In this document: positions 7,264 to 13,005 of the stretch, in pieces | How positions within the stretch are numbered: the stretch's first letter is position 1 | Layout of the letters: every line of letters begins with the position of its first letter | Origin: Candidatus Omnitrophota bacterium | GTDB taxonomy: Bacteria; Omnitrophota; Gorgyraeia; Gygaellales; Profunditerraquicolaceae | Length of the DNA: 15,113 bases | Assembly: GCA_023247875.1 (NCBI GenBank) | Contig: JAHFFQ010000018.1 | Location: 1-15,113 of the forward strand | Reading direction: 5' to 3' | Made by a program: the position numbers and the translations under genes | The notes under the pieces: model-generated | What the model was told of the DNA's origin: nothing | What the model saw: the letters and a program-made list of their open reading frames with translations, nothing else | Databases searched by the model: none

Positions 7264-8709
7264 TTACTTCTTTTTTACCTCTATAGTTACCTTGACCTCC
7301 GCCGGCTGCGTGTCTCCAAGGATCAGGCCCGGGGCTAAAACCAGCCTGGAGGTTAAGGTCGCCCCATCCTTTATCGAACGTAAATCTATGAGGTCCGTGC
7401 TGACTTTTATCATATCTTTAGAAAAGGAGCTAGGCGCGACTACCAAAACATCCTTTGGCTCTACGCTTATCCGCTTAAGCATAAATCCTCTAGGCGGACT
7501 GCCTTTTGTTTCTATGGAGACCGCGGCCGTGTATTTAATCAGCCTTAATATCTTAAGGTCTATCTCCGATGGCTGAGTATTGACGAAAGATATCCCGGAG
7601 GGGATATTCAAAAGGTCTTTTGTAATAGCAATATTCCTCTCCCCTTCCTTAAAAGTTGCCATATCCAGTGAAAGTTTTAATTCTCCGGGTTTAAGCAGGT
7701 CAAATGCCCTTTCAGAGCCGCTTAGGGTAACCATCACCTCCCGGGGTTTGGCGCCTCCGATGATCTTGTCCGACGAGAGGTTCCGGTATTCGACAGGGAC
7801 CACAAAGTCACGGCGGATTATATCAGTACGGTGGCCTAAGAAAAACCATAATCCCGAAGCCAGGATCACGGCGATTATTTTTTCTATCCAGTGCGAAGTA
7901 AGGAACCTTTTTGACAGCATCCTTTTCTTGACCGGGAATCTTTTGCGATAAAAAGCATCAAGTATGTCCTGTAATTGCGCAGCGTCGCGCAACTCAAAAA
8001 ACCTGCCACCCTCTGCCAGAGAAATGCTTCCTCTTTCTTCGGAGATAACGATACACAACGCATCTGACCGTTCCGCTAACCCCAGTGCAGCGGCATGCCT
8101 TGTCCCGAAATGGCTGGCCGCGCGCAAATTAGCGGAGAGAGGAAGATGGCAGCCGAATTTGGTCAGACGGTTACCATCCATGATAACCGCCCCGTCATGG
8201 GTAGGTACATGCGGATCAAAAATACTCTCCAGGATATCCTGCCCTACCAGGGCGTCTATAGCGGTACCCGCCTCAATATACCTGTCCAGGGGGTCTATCC
8301 CCTTGACGACTATCAGGGCCCCGATCTTTTTACGGGAAAGATTGACTATGGCCGAGATCAGGTTGCCGGTATTCTGGTCCAGGATCACCCTCCCCACAAA
8401 CCTGCGGTTAATACCCCATAACGCGACCCTTTCGAAAAAATACCTGATATCATCCTGAAATATTACCACTATGGCAATAAGAAAAATTGCAAAGAATGCC
8501 TGGAAGGCCATGGTGGTCAGGTAAAGGCCGAAGACCCTGGCAAGAATATAGATCAAACTGAGGATGATCATCCCGATCAACATGAACCTGGCCCTTGACT
8601 TCCTGAACCAAACCAGCATCAAATAAATAAAAACCGATATTATTCCGATATCGGCAATATCCTGTATCCTGATATTCTGTATGACAGAAGCTATGCCGCC
8701 AAAGCTCAT
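7264..8709 (-). CDS. Diadenylate cyclase fused to a YbbR (CdaR-like) region
   Basis: A 481-residue protein that combines what are usually two neighbouring genes, cdaA and cdaR. Residues 15-85 hold three membrane helices. Residues about 95-250 form the DAC domain that makes c-di-AMP from two ATP, with DGAVI (172-176), FGTRHAAALGLAE (201-213) and SEERGSIS (223-230). The classical RHR motif reads RHA here; whether that lowers activity is unknown. A fourth helix (about 275-292, WIEKIIAVILASGLWFFLG) leads to a 190-residue outside part. That part has YbbR-type repeats, for example FVVPVEYRNL near 302 and PREVMVTLSG, and YTAAVSIETKG with PKDVLVVAPS near 400. In Firmicutes the separate CdaR modulates CdaA across the membrane. 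GAGGGTGG before the ATG. It lies 10 bases behind the AsmA-like gene and shares its promoter. Confidence 0.92.
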   Translation of the reverse strand: MSFGGIASVIQNIRIQDIADIGIISVFIYLMLVWFRKSRARFMLIGMIILSLIYILARVFGLYLTTMAFQAFFAIFLIAIVVIFQDDIRYFFERVALWGINRRFVGRVILDQNTGNLISAIVNLSRKKIGALIVVKGIDPLDRYIEAGTAIDALVGQDILESIFDPHVPTHDGAVIMDGNRLTKFGCHLPLSANLRAASHFGTRHAAALGLAERSDALCIVISEERGSISLAEGGRFFELRDAAQLQDILDAFYRKRFPVKKRMLSKRFLTSHWIEKIIAVILASGLWFFLGHRTDIIRRDFVVPVEYRNLSSDKIIGGAKPREVMVTLSGSERAFDLLKPGELKLSLDMATFKEGERNIAITKDLLNIPSGISFVNTQPSEIDLKILRLIKYTAAVSIETKGSPPRGFMLKRISVEPKDVLVVAPSSFSKDMIKVSTDLIDLRSIKDGATLTSRLVLAPGLILGDTQPAEVKVTIEVKKK

Positions 8710-8719
8710 AATTCCACCC

Positions 8720-9664
8720 TCATTTTAATTTCTCCGCAATCTCATAAAGGACCCCGCCGGCTATTTTGGGACTAGGGAAAAGATATTTTCTTGCCGAGAC
8801 AACAACCTTGGTTATTTTGGCAGTCTTATTACTGATCTTTACTGTAACCCAGGCGGAATCTACATTACCCCTGATGACCCCGGCTGCCCTCTCCTCGGTA
8901 ACCTTGCCCTTCCGGCTTAAAACCGCCAAAGCCGCGCCATATACTTCTTCAAAAGATAAGGCGAACTCCTGCTGAACGCTATCCTTCCCCGCGAATGTTG
9001 CCGCGATGCCTACAGGCAAAATCGCCACCCCCGCCACCATGGCAACCCCGTAGATTCCCGCTGTTTGTATGCCGGCTGCTTTCATTGGCTCTATCATTAT
9101 AAGCGCGGCCAATTCCTGAACACTGGTCATATTTTTATAACTCTTATGTATATTTACATCATACACATAAACAACCGGCTCCTTTCCTGAACTGTAGTCC
9201 TTGAAAACAATCTTCCCTATGCCCAGCTTAAGGAGATCGACATGCATAGGCATTTGCCGGGAGGGCTTGGCCTCCTTTTCTTCCGCCTGCTTCATTACCT
9301 TTAATTCGTTGACATTCAATTGGCCTTGCGCGTTCTTTATGAGCCCCATTTCTTTCAATTCTATCTCAGCGCTGGCCAGGCGCAGTTTCTTCTTGAATAG
9401 GGCGCCAAGGTCATAGGTAACATTTATTTTTGATAAGTGCACAAGGATGCCCCTGGGGAATCCTTTGGGATTATACATTTTGAATCCCGATATCCGCACG
9501 GACTGGTTAAAGAGGCCCAGGGAAAATCCGTCAATGTGGACAGGGGCTCCCGCAACTTCAGTCGCTGCGATCGTTATTATGGATTTGATTATCTGGTCCT
9601 TGAGAATACCTGCGGCGAGGATGGAGAGTACGGCTATTGTTAAAACAACAAAGGTTTTCTTCAT
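8720..9664 (-). CDS. AsmA-like envelope protein with C-terminal DUF3568-like segment
   Basis: A 314-residue protein. An N-terminal helix (residues 1-20) anchors it. Residues 25-125 have the AsmA N-terminal pattern: ATEVAGAPVHIDGFSLGLFN, VRISGFKMYNPKGFP, then LSKINVTYDLGALFKKKL. The linker 125-140 is charged. A second hydrophobic stretch (about 203-225, Gly/Ala-rich) precedes residues 235-314, where FALSFEEVYGAALAVLSRKG and VTVKISNKTAKITKVVVSA resemble the DUF3568 lipoprotein-type fold. AsmA-like proteins act in envelope biogenesis and lipid movement; the role here is unknown. TAGGATAACT before the ATG is a good ribosome site. First gene of an operon with the cyclase fusion, suggesting an envelope or osmotic theme. 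Confidence 0.72.
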   Translation of the reverse strand: MKKTFVVLTIAVLSILAAGILKDQIIKSIITIAATEVAGAPVHIDGFSLGLFNQSVRISGFKMYNPKGFPRGILVHLSKINVTYDLGALFKKKLRLASAEIELKEMGLIKNAQGQLNVNELKVMKQAEEKEAKPSRQMPMHVDLLKLGIGKIVFKDYSSGKEPVVYVYDVNIHKSYKNMTSVQELAALIMIEPMKAAGIQTAGIYGVAMVAGVAILPVGIAATFAGKDSVQQEFALSFEEVYGAALAVLSRKGKVTEERAAGVIRGNVDSAWVTVKISNKTAKITKVVVSARKYLFPSPKIAGGVLYEIAEKLK

Positions 9665-9684
9665 AGTTATCCTACTCTTTGATT

Positions 9685-9713
9685 ATTGTACCCCGGATAA
9701 AAACCCCCTGCAA
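9685..9713 (-). promoter_or_regulatory. Promoter of the AsmA-like / cyclase operon
   Basis: On the minus strand: TTGCAG (9708-9713), 17-base spacer, TACAAT (9685-9690). The start of transcription is expected near 9678, with a leader of about 14 bases to the ATG at 9664. Confidence 0.65.
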
Positions 9714-9726
9714 CATATTTTGTTGC
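9710..9726. promoter_or_regulatory. Inverted repeat between two divergent promoters
   Basis: GCAACA (9710-9715), five-base centre TATTT, TGTTGC (9721-9726). The arms overlap the -35 boxes of the leftward and rightward promoters, so a bound protein could act on both. It may also arise simply because the two -35 boxes are alike. Confidence 0.4.
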
Positions 9727-9751
9727 CATGCCGGATTAAGGATGCTATATT
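9723..9751 (+). promoter_or_regulatory. Promoter of the secreted STI1-like protein gene
   Basis: TTGCCA (9723-9728), 17-base spacer, TATATT (9746-9751), with a second -10-like TATAAC at 9751-9756. Expected transcription start near 9758, about 30 bases before the ATG. The -35 is the same hexamer as in the promoter at 7241-7246. Confidence 0.65.
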
Positions 9752-9788
9752 ATAACAAATAAAACCATCAGCGAAAAGGAGAAAAATA

Positions 9789-10277
9789 ATGAAGAAGATC
9801 ATATTGCCGTTGATTTTATTCTTTAGTATTTATTCCGGAGCGGCGTTAGCAGGCAAACTCAACAAGATCGAGCTTGTTGATGGAAGCGTTATTGTCGGCG
9901 AGATCTCCGGGCTGAATAACGGCACATATACCGTCAACTCCCAGGGGATGGGCCTGCTGCAGATAGAAGAATCGCGCATTAAACAGATCGGCTCCGCTGA
10001 TACCGGAAGCAGCCCGGCCCTTGCGCAACCCAAATCCAATGGGCTGGTTTCAAGTAAGGCGCAGGCTATGACAAATAAAATGATGGGGGATAAAGAAGCC
10101 GTGGGAATACTTATGTCGCTGCAGAACGACCCGCAATTACAGGAGATCCTTCAAGACCCCGAGATAATGAACGCGATAAAATCCGGGAACAGCGCCAGCC
10201 TGGCTAATAATGAGAAATTTATGCGGCTTAAAAATAACCCGAAAATCCAAGCGATAAAGGAGAGGATAGAGCAATAA
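9789..10277 (+). CDS. Secreted protein with SH3/LSm-like N-terminal region and STI1-like C-terminal region
   Basis: A 162-residue protein. A signal peptide ends near AALAG (18-22). Residues 24-68 (IELVDGSVIVGEISGLNNGT, then YTVNSQ, LLQIEESRIKQI) have the spacing of a small SH3/LSm-like beta barrel found in secreted bacterial proteins. After a Ser/Pro-rich linker, residues 104-160 are helical, with repeated Asn/Asp-Pro units: LMSLQNDPQLQEILQDPEIM, then LKNNPKIQAI. This resembles the DP/STI1 domains that bind hydrophobic peptides in co-chaperones. A periplasmic chaperone or adaptor role would be speculative. AAAGGAGAAAAATA before the ATG is a good ribosome site. It is transcribed alone, divergent from the AsmA-like/cyclase operon. 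Confidence 0.72.
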   Translation: MKKIILPLILFFSIYSGAALAGKLNKIELVDGSVIVGEISGLNNGTYTVNSQGMGLLQIEESRIKQIGSADTGSSPALAQPKSNGLVSSKAQAMTNKMMGDKEAVGILMSLQNDPQLQEILQDPEIMNAIKSGNSASLANNEKFMRLKNNPKIQAIKERIEQ

Positions 10278-10316
10278 CCCACGCACGGTTGAGAAAACAA
10301 GAAACGGCTTTATTTA

Positions 10317-10880
10317 CTATCTTTTGCGACTGCCACCGTTTACAGATCCTTTTCCTTGATGGTTCCTATCAGGGCTTACTCCTGGTCCGCCTCTAGGGCC
10401 TGGAGGATTTTCCCAGTTGGTTCCTGGGCCGCCCTTTGATCCCGGAGGATTATTGTCCAGGTCTTTGCGTCGTTCTTTCATCTTTTCCCGCTGTTCCGGT
10501 GTAAGGCTCTCCCGCCTTGTTTTTTTATCTTGTTGCAACTCTTTGCGAGCTTCACCAATTCTTGCTTTGTTCTGTATCATCTCTTGTGTGTTTTTTTGGT
10601 GGAGGGATTTTAGCTGCTCCTTTAGCTGAGCGGCTCTTTCAGTATTGCCTGCGCCCGTTGCCTCTCGAATTTGCTCTCTTATCGCTTTCTCCTCTGCCCT
10701 GGCCCCCTGGGCATTTTGCTTAATCTCCTGACGCTCTACCTTGGCTTGTTGTCTGCCGGAACTACGCTCATCTTTCCAATTCGCACTGGAAGAAACTCCC
10801 TCCTCCGCATATATTTGGCATACGCTGCTTAAAAGAAAACAAAAAAATGACCCTGTAAATACTATCAATGCCTTTTTCAT
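10317..10880 (-). CDS. Secreted charged coiled-coil protein with Pro/Gly repeat tail
   Basis: A 187-residue protein of unknown function. A signal peptide ends near IYAEE (residue 25). Residues about 40-140 are nearly all Lys, Arg, Glu, Gln and Ala in heptad-like spacing (AKVERQEIKQNAQG, AAQLKEQLKSLHQKN, LTPEQREKMKERR), predicting a long helix or coiled coil. LTPEQREKM is reminiscent of CpxP/Spy-type periplasmic helices, but this is weak. The last 45 residues are disordered with two near-repeats, NNPPGSKGGPG and ENPPGPRGGPG, and a basic end. AAAGGAG before the ATG; a TATAAT box at 10907-10912 lies upstream. It converges on the gene at 9789 with 39 bases between and no clear terminator. Confidence 0.7.
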   Translation of the reverse strand: MKKALIVFTGSFFCFLLSSVCQIYAEEGVSSSANWKDERSSGRQQAKVERQEIKQNAQGARAEEKAIREQIREATGAGNTERAAQLKEQLKSLHQKNTQEMIQNKARIGEARKELQQDKKTRRESLTPEQREKMKERRKDLDNNPPGSKGGPGTNWENPPGPRGGPGVSPDRNHQGKGSVNGGSRKR

Positions 10881-10906
10881 TATTTCTCCTTTCCAAAGTT
10901 AAGAAT

Positions 10907-10912
10907 ATTATA
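10907..10912 (-). promoter_or_regulatory. -10 box before the coiled-coil secreted protein gene
   Basis: A perfect TATAAT on the minus strand, 26 bases before the ATG at 10880. No convincing -35 lies at 17 bases. The gene could equally be read through from the small gene upstream. Confidence 0.35.
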
Positions 10913-10938
10913 TGCTAAACAGAAGAGGCGGATCAGGA

Positions 10939-11160
10939 TTATTCTCTTTTTTTCTCCTGACGTTCCCAGTATTCGTTTTCCCAGCGCTTTTTCTCTTCTT
11001 CATGGAGTTTTCTTTCCGGACGCAATATTTTCTCACTTGCTTCGTGCCTCTTTGCTTCTTGCTTCTTTTTTTCTGCTTCCTTTGTTTTGCCCATTTTTAA
11101 TATGTAAAATATTATCAATGGAATGGCGCATACTGTTACTATTAATAAAATAATGCTCAT
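10939..11160 (-). CDS. Small membrane protein with one helix and charged tail
   Basis: A 73-residue protein. Residues 1-22 (SIILLIVTVCAIPLIIFYIL) form one membrane helix. The rest is almost only Lys, Glu, Arg and a few aromatics (KEAEKKKQEAKRHEASEKIL), a predicted cytoplasmic helix or coiled coil. Function unknown. GGAGG lies 4 bases before ATG 11160, preferred over the TTG codon directly in front of it. It has a good promoter at 11179-11207 and lies 58 bases before the coiled-coil secreted protein gene, which shares its Lys/Glu-rich composition. Confidence 0.6.
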   Translation of the reverse strand: MSIILLIVTVCAIPLIIFYILKMGKTKEAEKKKQEAKRHEASEKILRPERKLHEEEKKRWENEYWERQEKKRE

Positions 11161-11178
11161 CAATCCTCCGGTTATTTA

Positions 11179-11207
11179 ATTATAACACGCCATTAAAAAA
11201 CGGTTAA
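11179..11207 (-). promoter_or_regulatory. Promoter of the small membrane protein gene
   Basis: On the minus strand: TTAACC (11202-11207), 17-base spacer, perfect TATAAT (11179-11184). Transcription start expected near 11172, giving a very short leader that just includes the GGAGG site. The rest of the non-coding interval 11208-11417 holds only the repeat copy described below. Confidence 0.5.
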
Positions 11208-11330
11208 CAAAAGATTCAAGAACGTCACCCCAGGTATCGCCCTTTTCCTTCATAATTATAACTCTGGCAATATGCTATACAAGAAATATTTTGGGCTCAC
11301 ACCTGTCGCTCTGCGCCTGCGGCGCTGTTC

Positions 11331-11361
11331 CTCCCCCTATATGACGCTTTTCGCAACTGGC
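11331..11361 (+). repeat. Direct repeat copy A (31 bp)
   Basis: Begins CTCCCCCT, continues through TGACGC and ends CGCAACTGGC. It matches copy B at 12950-12980 in 27 of 31 positions (differences at positions 9, 11, 18 and 21), same orientation. Just before it lies a small hairpin, GCGCC-TGC-GGCGC. It sits in a non-coding stretch 56 bases beyond the stop of the DsrE remnant. Confidence 0.65.
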
Positions 11362-11417
11362 CAGACACAGAAGGAGAAGAAGTAAAAATATATAAAAGAA
11401 CTGGTTGAGATTCTTTG

Positions 11418-11576
11418 TCAAAAAGTTACAACCTTATCACTTTCTTTGATAATCTCATACATATCCTTCATCGTGTTAATAGGGCACATTTCACTGCCTT
11501 CCTGATTGCGGGATTTAATACACGTCCCGCAGGCAAGTATCTTTCCGCCAGACTGAAAACTTCTCTGCCTGCTCAA
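11418..11576 (-). pseudogene. Truncated DsrE-like sulfur-carrier remnant
   Basis: A 52-codon open frame whose last 43 residues look like the C-terminal third of a DsrE-type protein. GGKILACGTCIKSRNQ holds the conserved CGTC, then MCPINTMKDMYEIIKES and DKVVTF follow. Normal relatives are about 110-120 residues; the N-terminal Rossmann-like half is absent. Upstream in this frame a stop soon appears within the NifX-like gene. The only start near the boundary is TTG 11576, which overlaps the NifX-like stop (TTGA), so a coupled mini-protein remains possible, but no Shine-Dalgarno is seen. DsrE proteins move sulfur via Cys persulfide. In related clusters a full-length DsrE commonly sits beside NifX/DUF134 genes, which I recall rather than can show here. 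Confidence 0.6.
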
Positions 11577-11938
11577 TGGCAGCCATGCTGCGCGCAGGCA
11601 TTCTGGATGGTAATTTCTTCAAGCCCACCCTTAATGAACTGACTGACGATGTCTGCGACAGTTCCTGGAATAGCGCGATAAGCCTTAATTCCGCCCTCAT
11701 TAAGTTTTTGAACCGCCCGACCACCTATTCCACCGGTAACCACAGCATCAATCTTCTTCCCTATTAACGCGTTCATTGGCTGGCACATACCATGCGCATG
11801 ATGCTGATTCGCATTGTTAATGATCTCTACGGAATTTTTCTCTGTATCAACAATGGTAAAATACGGCGCACTGCCGAAATGTCCATAAACCACCGCGCCC
11901 TTGCCATCATTTGTTTCTGTCGGAATGCACAATTTCAT
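11573..11938 (-). CDS. NifX/NifB-type Fe-Mo cofactor-binding domain protein
   Basis: A 121-residue single-domain protein of the dinitrogenase iron-molybdenum cofactor family. Evidence is MKLCIPTETNDGKGAVVYGH, FGSAPYFTIVDTE, and VVTGGIGGRAVQKLNEGGIK with AYRAIPGTVADIV. Candidate metal ligands are the QHHAHGMC segment (45-52) and the C-terminal NACAQHGCH. Stand-alone members occur widely outside nitrogen fixers and probably carry or insert metal-sulfur clusters; no nif structural genes are present here. The ATG overlaps the methyltransferase stop by 4 bases (ATGA). Its own stop overlaps the DsrE remnant. Third gene of the DUF134 operon. Confidence 0.92.
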   Translation of the reverse strand: MKLCIPTETNDGKGAVVYGHFGSAPYFTIVDTEKNSVEIINNANQHHAHGMCQPMNALIGKKIDAVVTGGIGGRAVQKLNEGGIKAYRAIPGTVADIVSQFIKGGLEEITIQNACAQHGCH

Positions 11939-12531
11939 TTTACTGCTCCTCTATTGGCTATAATAACAGTCTGGCATACATCCCTGTAAACCCTAACAAC
12001 CAATCCTGCTTTCTTTAAATATTCTTTTACGCCTGGCAAAGACATCTTAGACGCCATATGGCTATGGCCATTTAACGCATGCACTTTTTTCATAACCTTC
12101 TCGCCGCGCTTATTCAAATCAGCAATAATAAGTTTGTTTTTGACTACCCTTATCATTTCTTTTAAGCATTTAACGGGGTTTCTCGCATGGTGGATGAAAT
12201 TCACTGAAATCACATAATCAAAAGAGTTATCTTTATATCTCAACCTTTCGGCATCCATGTGCTTAAGCGATACGGTTTTATCAAGTTTAAGGCTTTTAAG
12301 TTTTAACCTGGATACATCTTGAGCTTTTCTATCCAAGTCGATTGAAACTACCTTCAACCCGCTCTTTGCCAAAGCAACAGCCATATGCCCCTTGCCTGTG
12401 CCAACCTCAAGAATTCCCTCTCCTGAAATCTTGGCTTTTGTAAGAATGAATTGCCTGGCTCGAGGGATATCATAGCCGTATTTCTTGAATAACCTCAGCC
12501 TATCTTGATCCTGCTTTATTAAATTATCCAT
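11935..12531 (-). CDS. Class I SAM-dependent methyltransferase
   Basis: A 198-residue Rossmann-type methyltransferase. Motif I is ILEVGTGKGHMAVALAKSG with the acidic VVSIDLD after it (SAM binding). MDAERLRYKDNSFDYVISVN is the motif II/III region, followed by FIHHARNPVKCLKEMIRVVK and IIADLNKRG. The substrate is unknown; small-molecule methyltransferases of this shape are hard to assign. An AGGTG site precedes the ATG. It starts 5 bases after the DUF134 stop and overlaps the NifX-like gene by ATGA, so it is firmly part of this operon. Confidence 0.88.
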   Translation of the reverse strand: MDNLIKQDQDRLRLFKKYGYDIPRARQFILTKAKISGEGILEVGTGKGHMAVALAKSGLKVVSIDLDRKAQDVSRLKLKSLKLDKTVSLKHMDAERLRYKDNSFDYVISVNFIHHARNPVKCLKEMIRVVKNKLIIADLNKRGEKVMKKVHALNGHSHMASKMSLPGVKEYLKKAGLVVRVYRDVCQTVIIANRGAVK

Positions 12532-12536
12532 TTCAC

Positions 12537-12827
12537 CTATCTCTTGACCTTTCCGCCTTCTATCTTTAATGCTTTGGCATTTAAAAGAACATCTGCTATC
12601 TTTTTATGCGCCCTCTCTATAATATTGCCGAAGGTCTGCCGGGAAATTTTCATTTTTTTAGCTGCATCTTCCTGATATAAACCTTTTAAATCCGCAAGCC
12701 TAATTGCCTCTAGTTCATCCAACGCAAGGCTCACTTCTTCTAATCCATCCAAAGGGATGCCGCGTGGCTTAAAGTAATTTGTATCGGGATTACATCTTAT
12801 TCGCCTGCACCTGCACGGCCTGGGCAT
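12537..12827 (-). CDS. DUF134 (UPF0251) family DNA-binding regulator
   Basis: A 96-residue protein. The N-terminus MPRPCRCRRIRCNPDTNYFK carries the typical Cys cluster (C5, C7, C12), a possible metal or redox sensor. VSLALDELEAIRLADLKGLY, with QEDAAKKMKISRQTFGNII, forms a sigma70-region-4-like helix-turn-helix. It is the expected length. GAAAGGATAT before the ATG is a fair ribosome site. It heads an operon with the methyltransferase and NifX-like genes. A 20-base palindrome overlaps its -10 box, so self-repression is likely. Regulation of metal-sulfur cofactor or sulfur handling is inferred from partners, not proven. Confidence 0.92.
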   Translation of the reverse strand: MPRPCRCRRIRCNPDTNYFKPRGIPLDGLEEVSLALDELEAIRLADLKGLYQEDAAKKMKISRQTFGNIIERAHKKIADVLLNAKALKIEGGKVKR

Positions 12828-12842
12828 ATATCCTTTCTTTAG

Positions 12843-12862
12843 TTATTGGCATATGCTAATAA
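12843..12862. promoter_or_regulatory. 20-bp palindrome, candidate DUF134 operator
   Basis: TTATTGGCATATGCTAATAA is a palindrome apart from one G/T pair. It begins 16 bases before the DUF134 ATG, overlaps the -10 box (12859-12864) and covers the expected start of transcription near 12852, the usual place for a repressor site. Confidence 0.65.
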
Positions 12863-12887
12863 TATCATATTTAACAAATCTTGTCTA
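12859..12887 (-). promoter_or_regulatory. Promoter of the DUF134 operon
   Basis: On the minus strand: TAGACA (12882-12887, 5/6 to consensus), 17-base spacer, TATTAT (12859-12864, 5/6). The -10 box is partly covered by the palindrome described above. Confidence 0.65.
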
Positions 12888-12909
12888 ATTTAAGTTTAGA
12901 AAAATAAGA

Positions 12910-12937
12910 AAGCCCAACTAATTTTAGAGCCGGGCTT
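12910..12937 (-). terminator. Intrinsic terminator behind the acyltransferase operon
   Basis: AAGCCC (12910-12915) and GGGCTT (12932-12937) pair across a 16-base loop; on the minus strand TTCTTATTTTT follows. It would end the operon 14946-13006 and insulate the DUF134 promoter, which begins only a few bases further on. Confidence 0.5.
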
Positions 12938-12949
12938 AATAAAGCTTGG

Positions 12950-12980
12950 CTCCCCCTGTGTGACGCATTCCGCAACTGGC
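12950..12980 (+). repeat. Direct repeat copy B (31 bp)
   Basis: Starts CTCCCCCTGTGTGACGC and ends CGCAACTGGC; 27 of 31 bases equal copy A at 11331-11361, same orientation. The two copies bracket the DUF134, methyltransferase, NifX and DsrE-remnant block. Non-coding, between the acyltransferase stop and the terminator. Confidence 0.65.
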
Positions 12981-13005
12981 TGTATTATACTAAAAAACAA
13001 TGGGA

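Noticed and set aside
7964..8458. Plus-strand open frame of 164 codons opposite the DAC domain
   Set aside because: It is a shadow of the conserved cyclase coding sequence and its translation is Arg/Ser/Pro-rich without a recognisable fold.
10278..10316. Bidirectional terminator between the convergent genes
   Set aside because: No stem of useful length followed by a T-run is found in the 39 bases.
11208..11417. CRISPR array or small RNA gene in the longest non-coding gap
   Set aside because: Only one short hairpin and a single repeat copy are present, without regular spacing, promoter or terminator for a separate RNA.
11515..11724. Minus-strand frame of 69 codons overlapping NifX and the DsrE remnant
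   Set aside because: The DsrE-like motif (CGTC, DKVVTF) lies in a different frame; this one has no recognisable pattern and overlaps the NifX-like gene.
11573..11938. Nitrogen fixation locus
   Set aside because: Only a stand-alone NifX-domain protein is present; such proteins are widespread in non-fixers and no nifHDK, nifB or nifE genes are seen.
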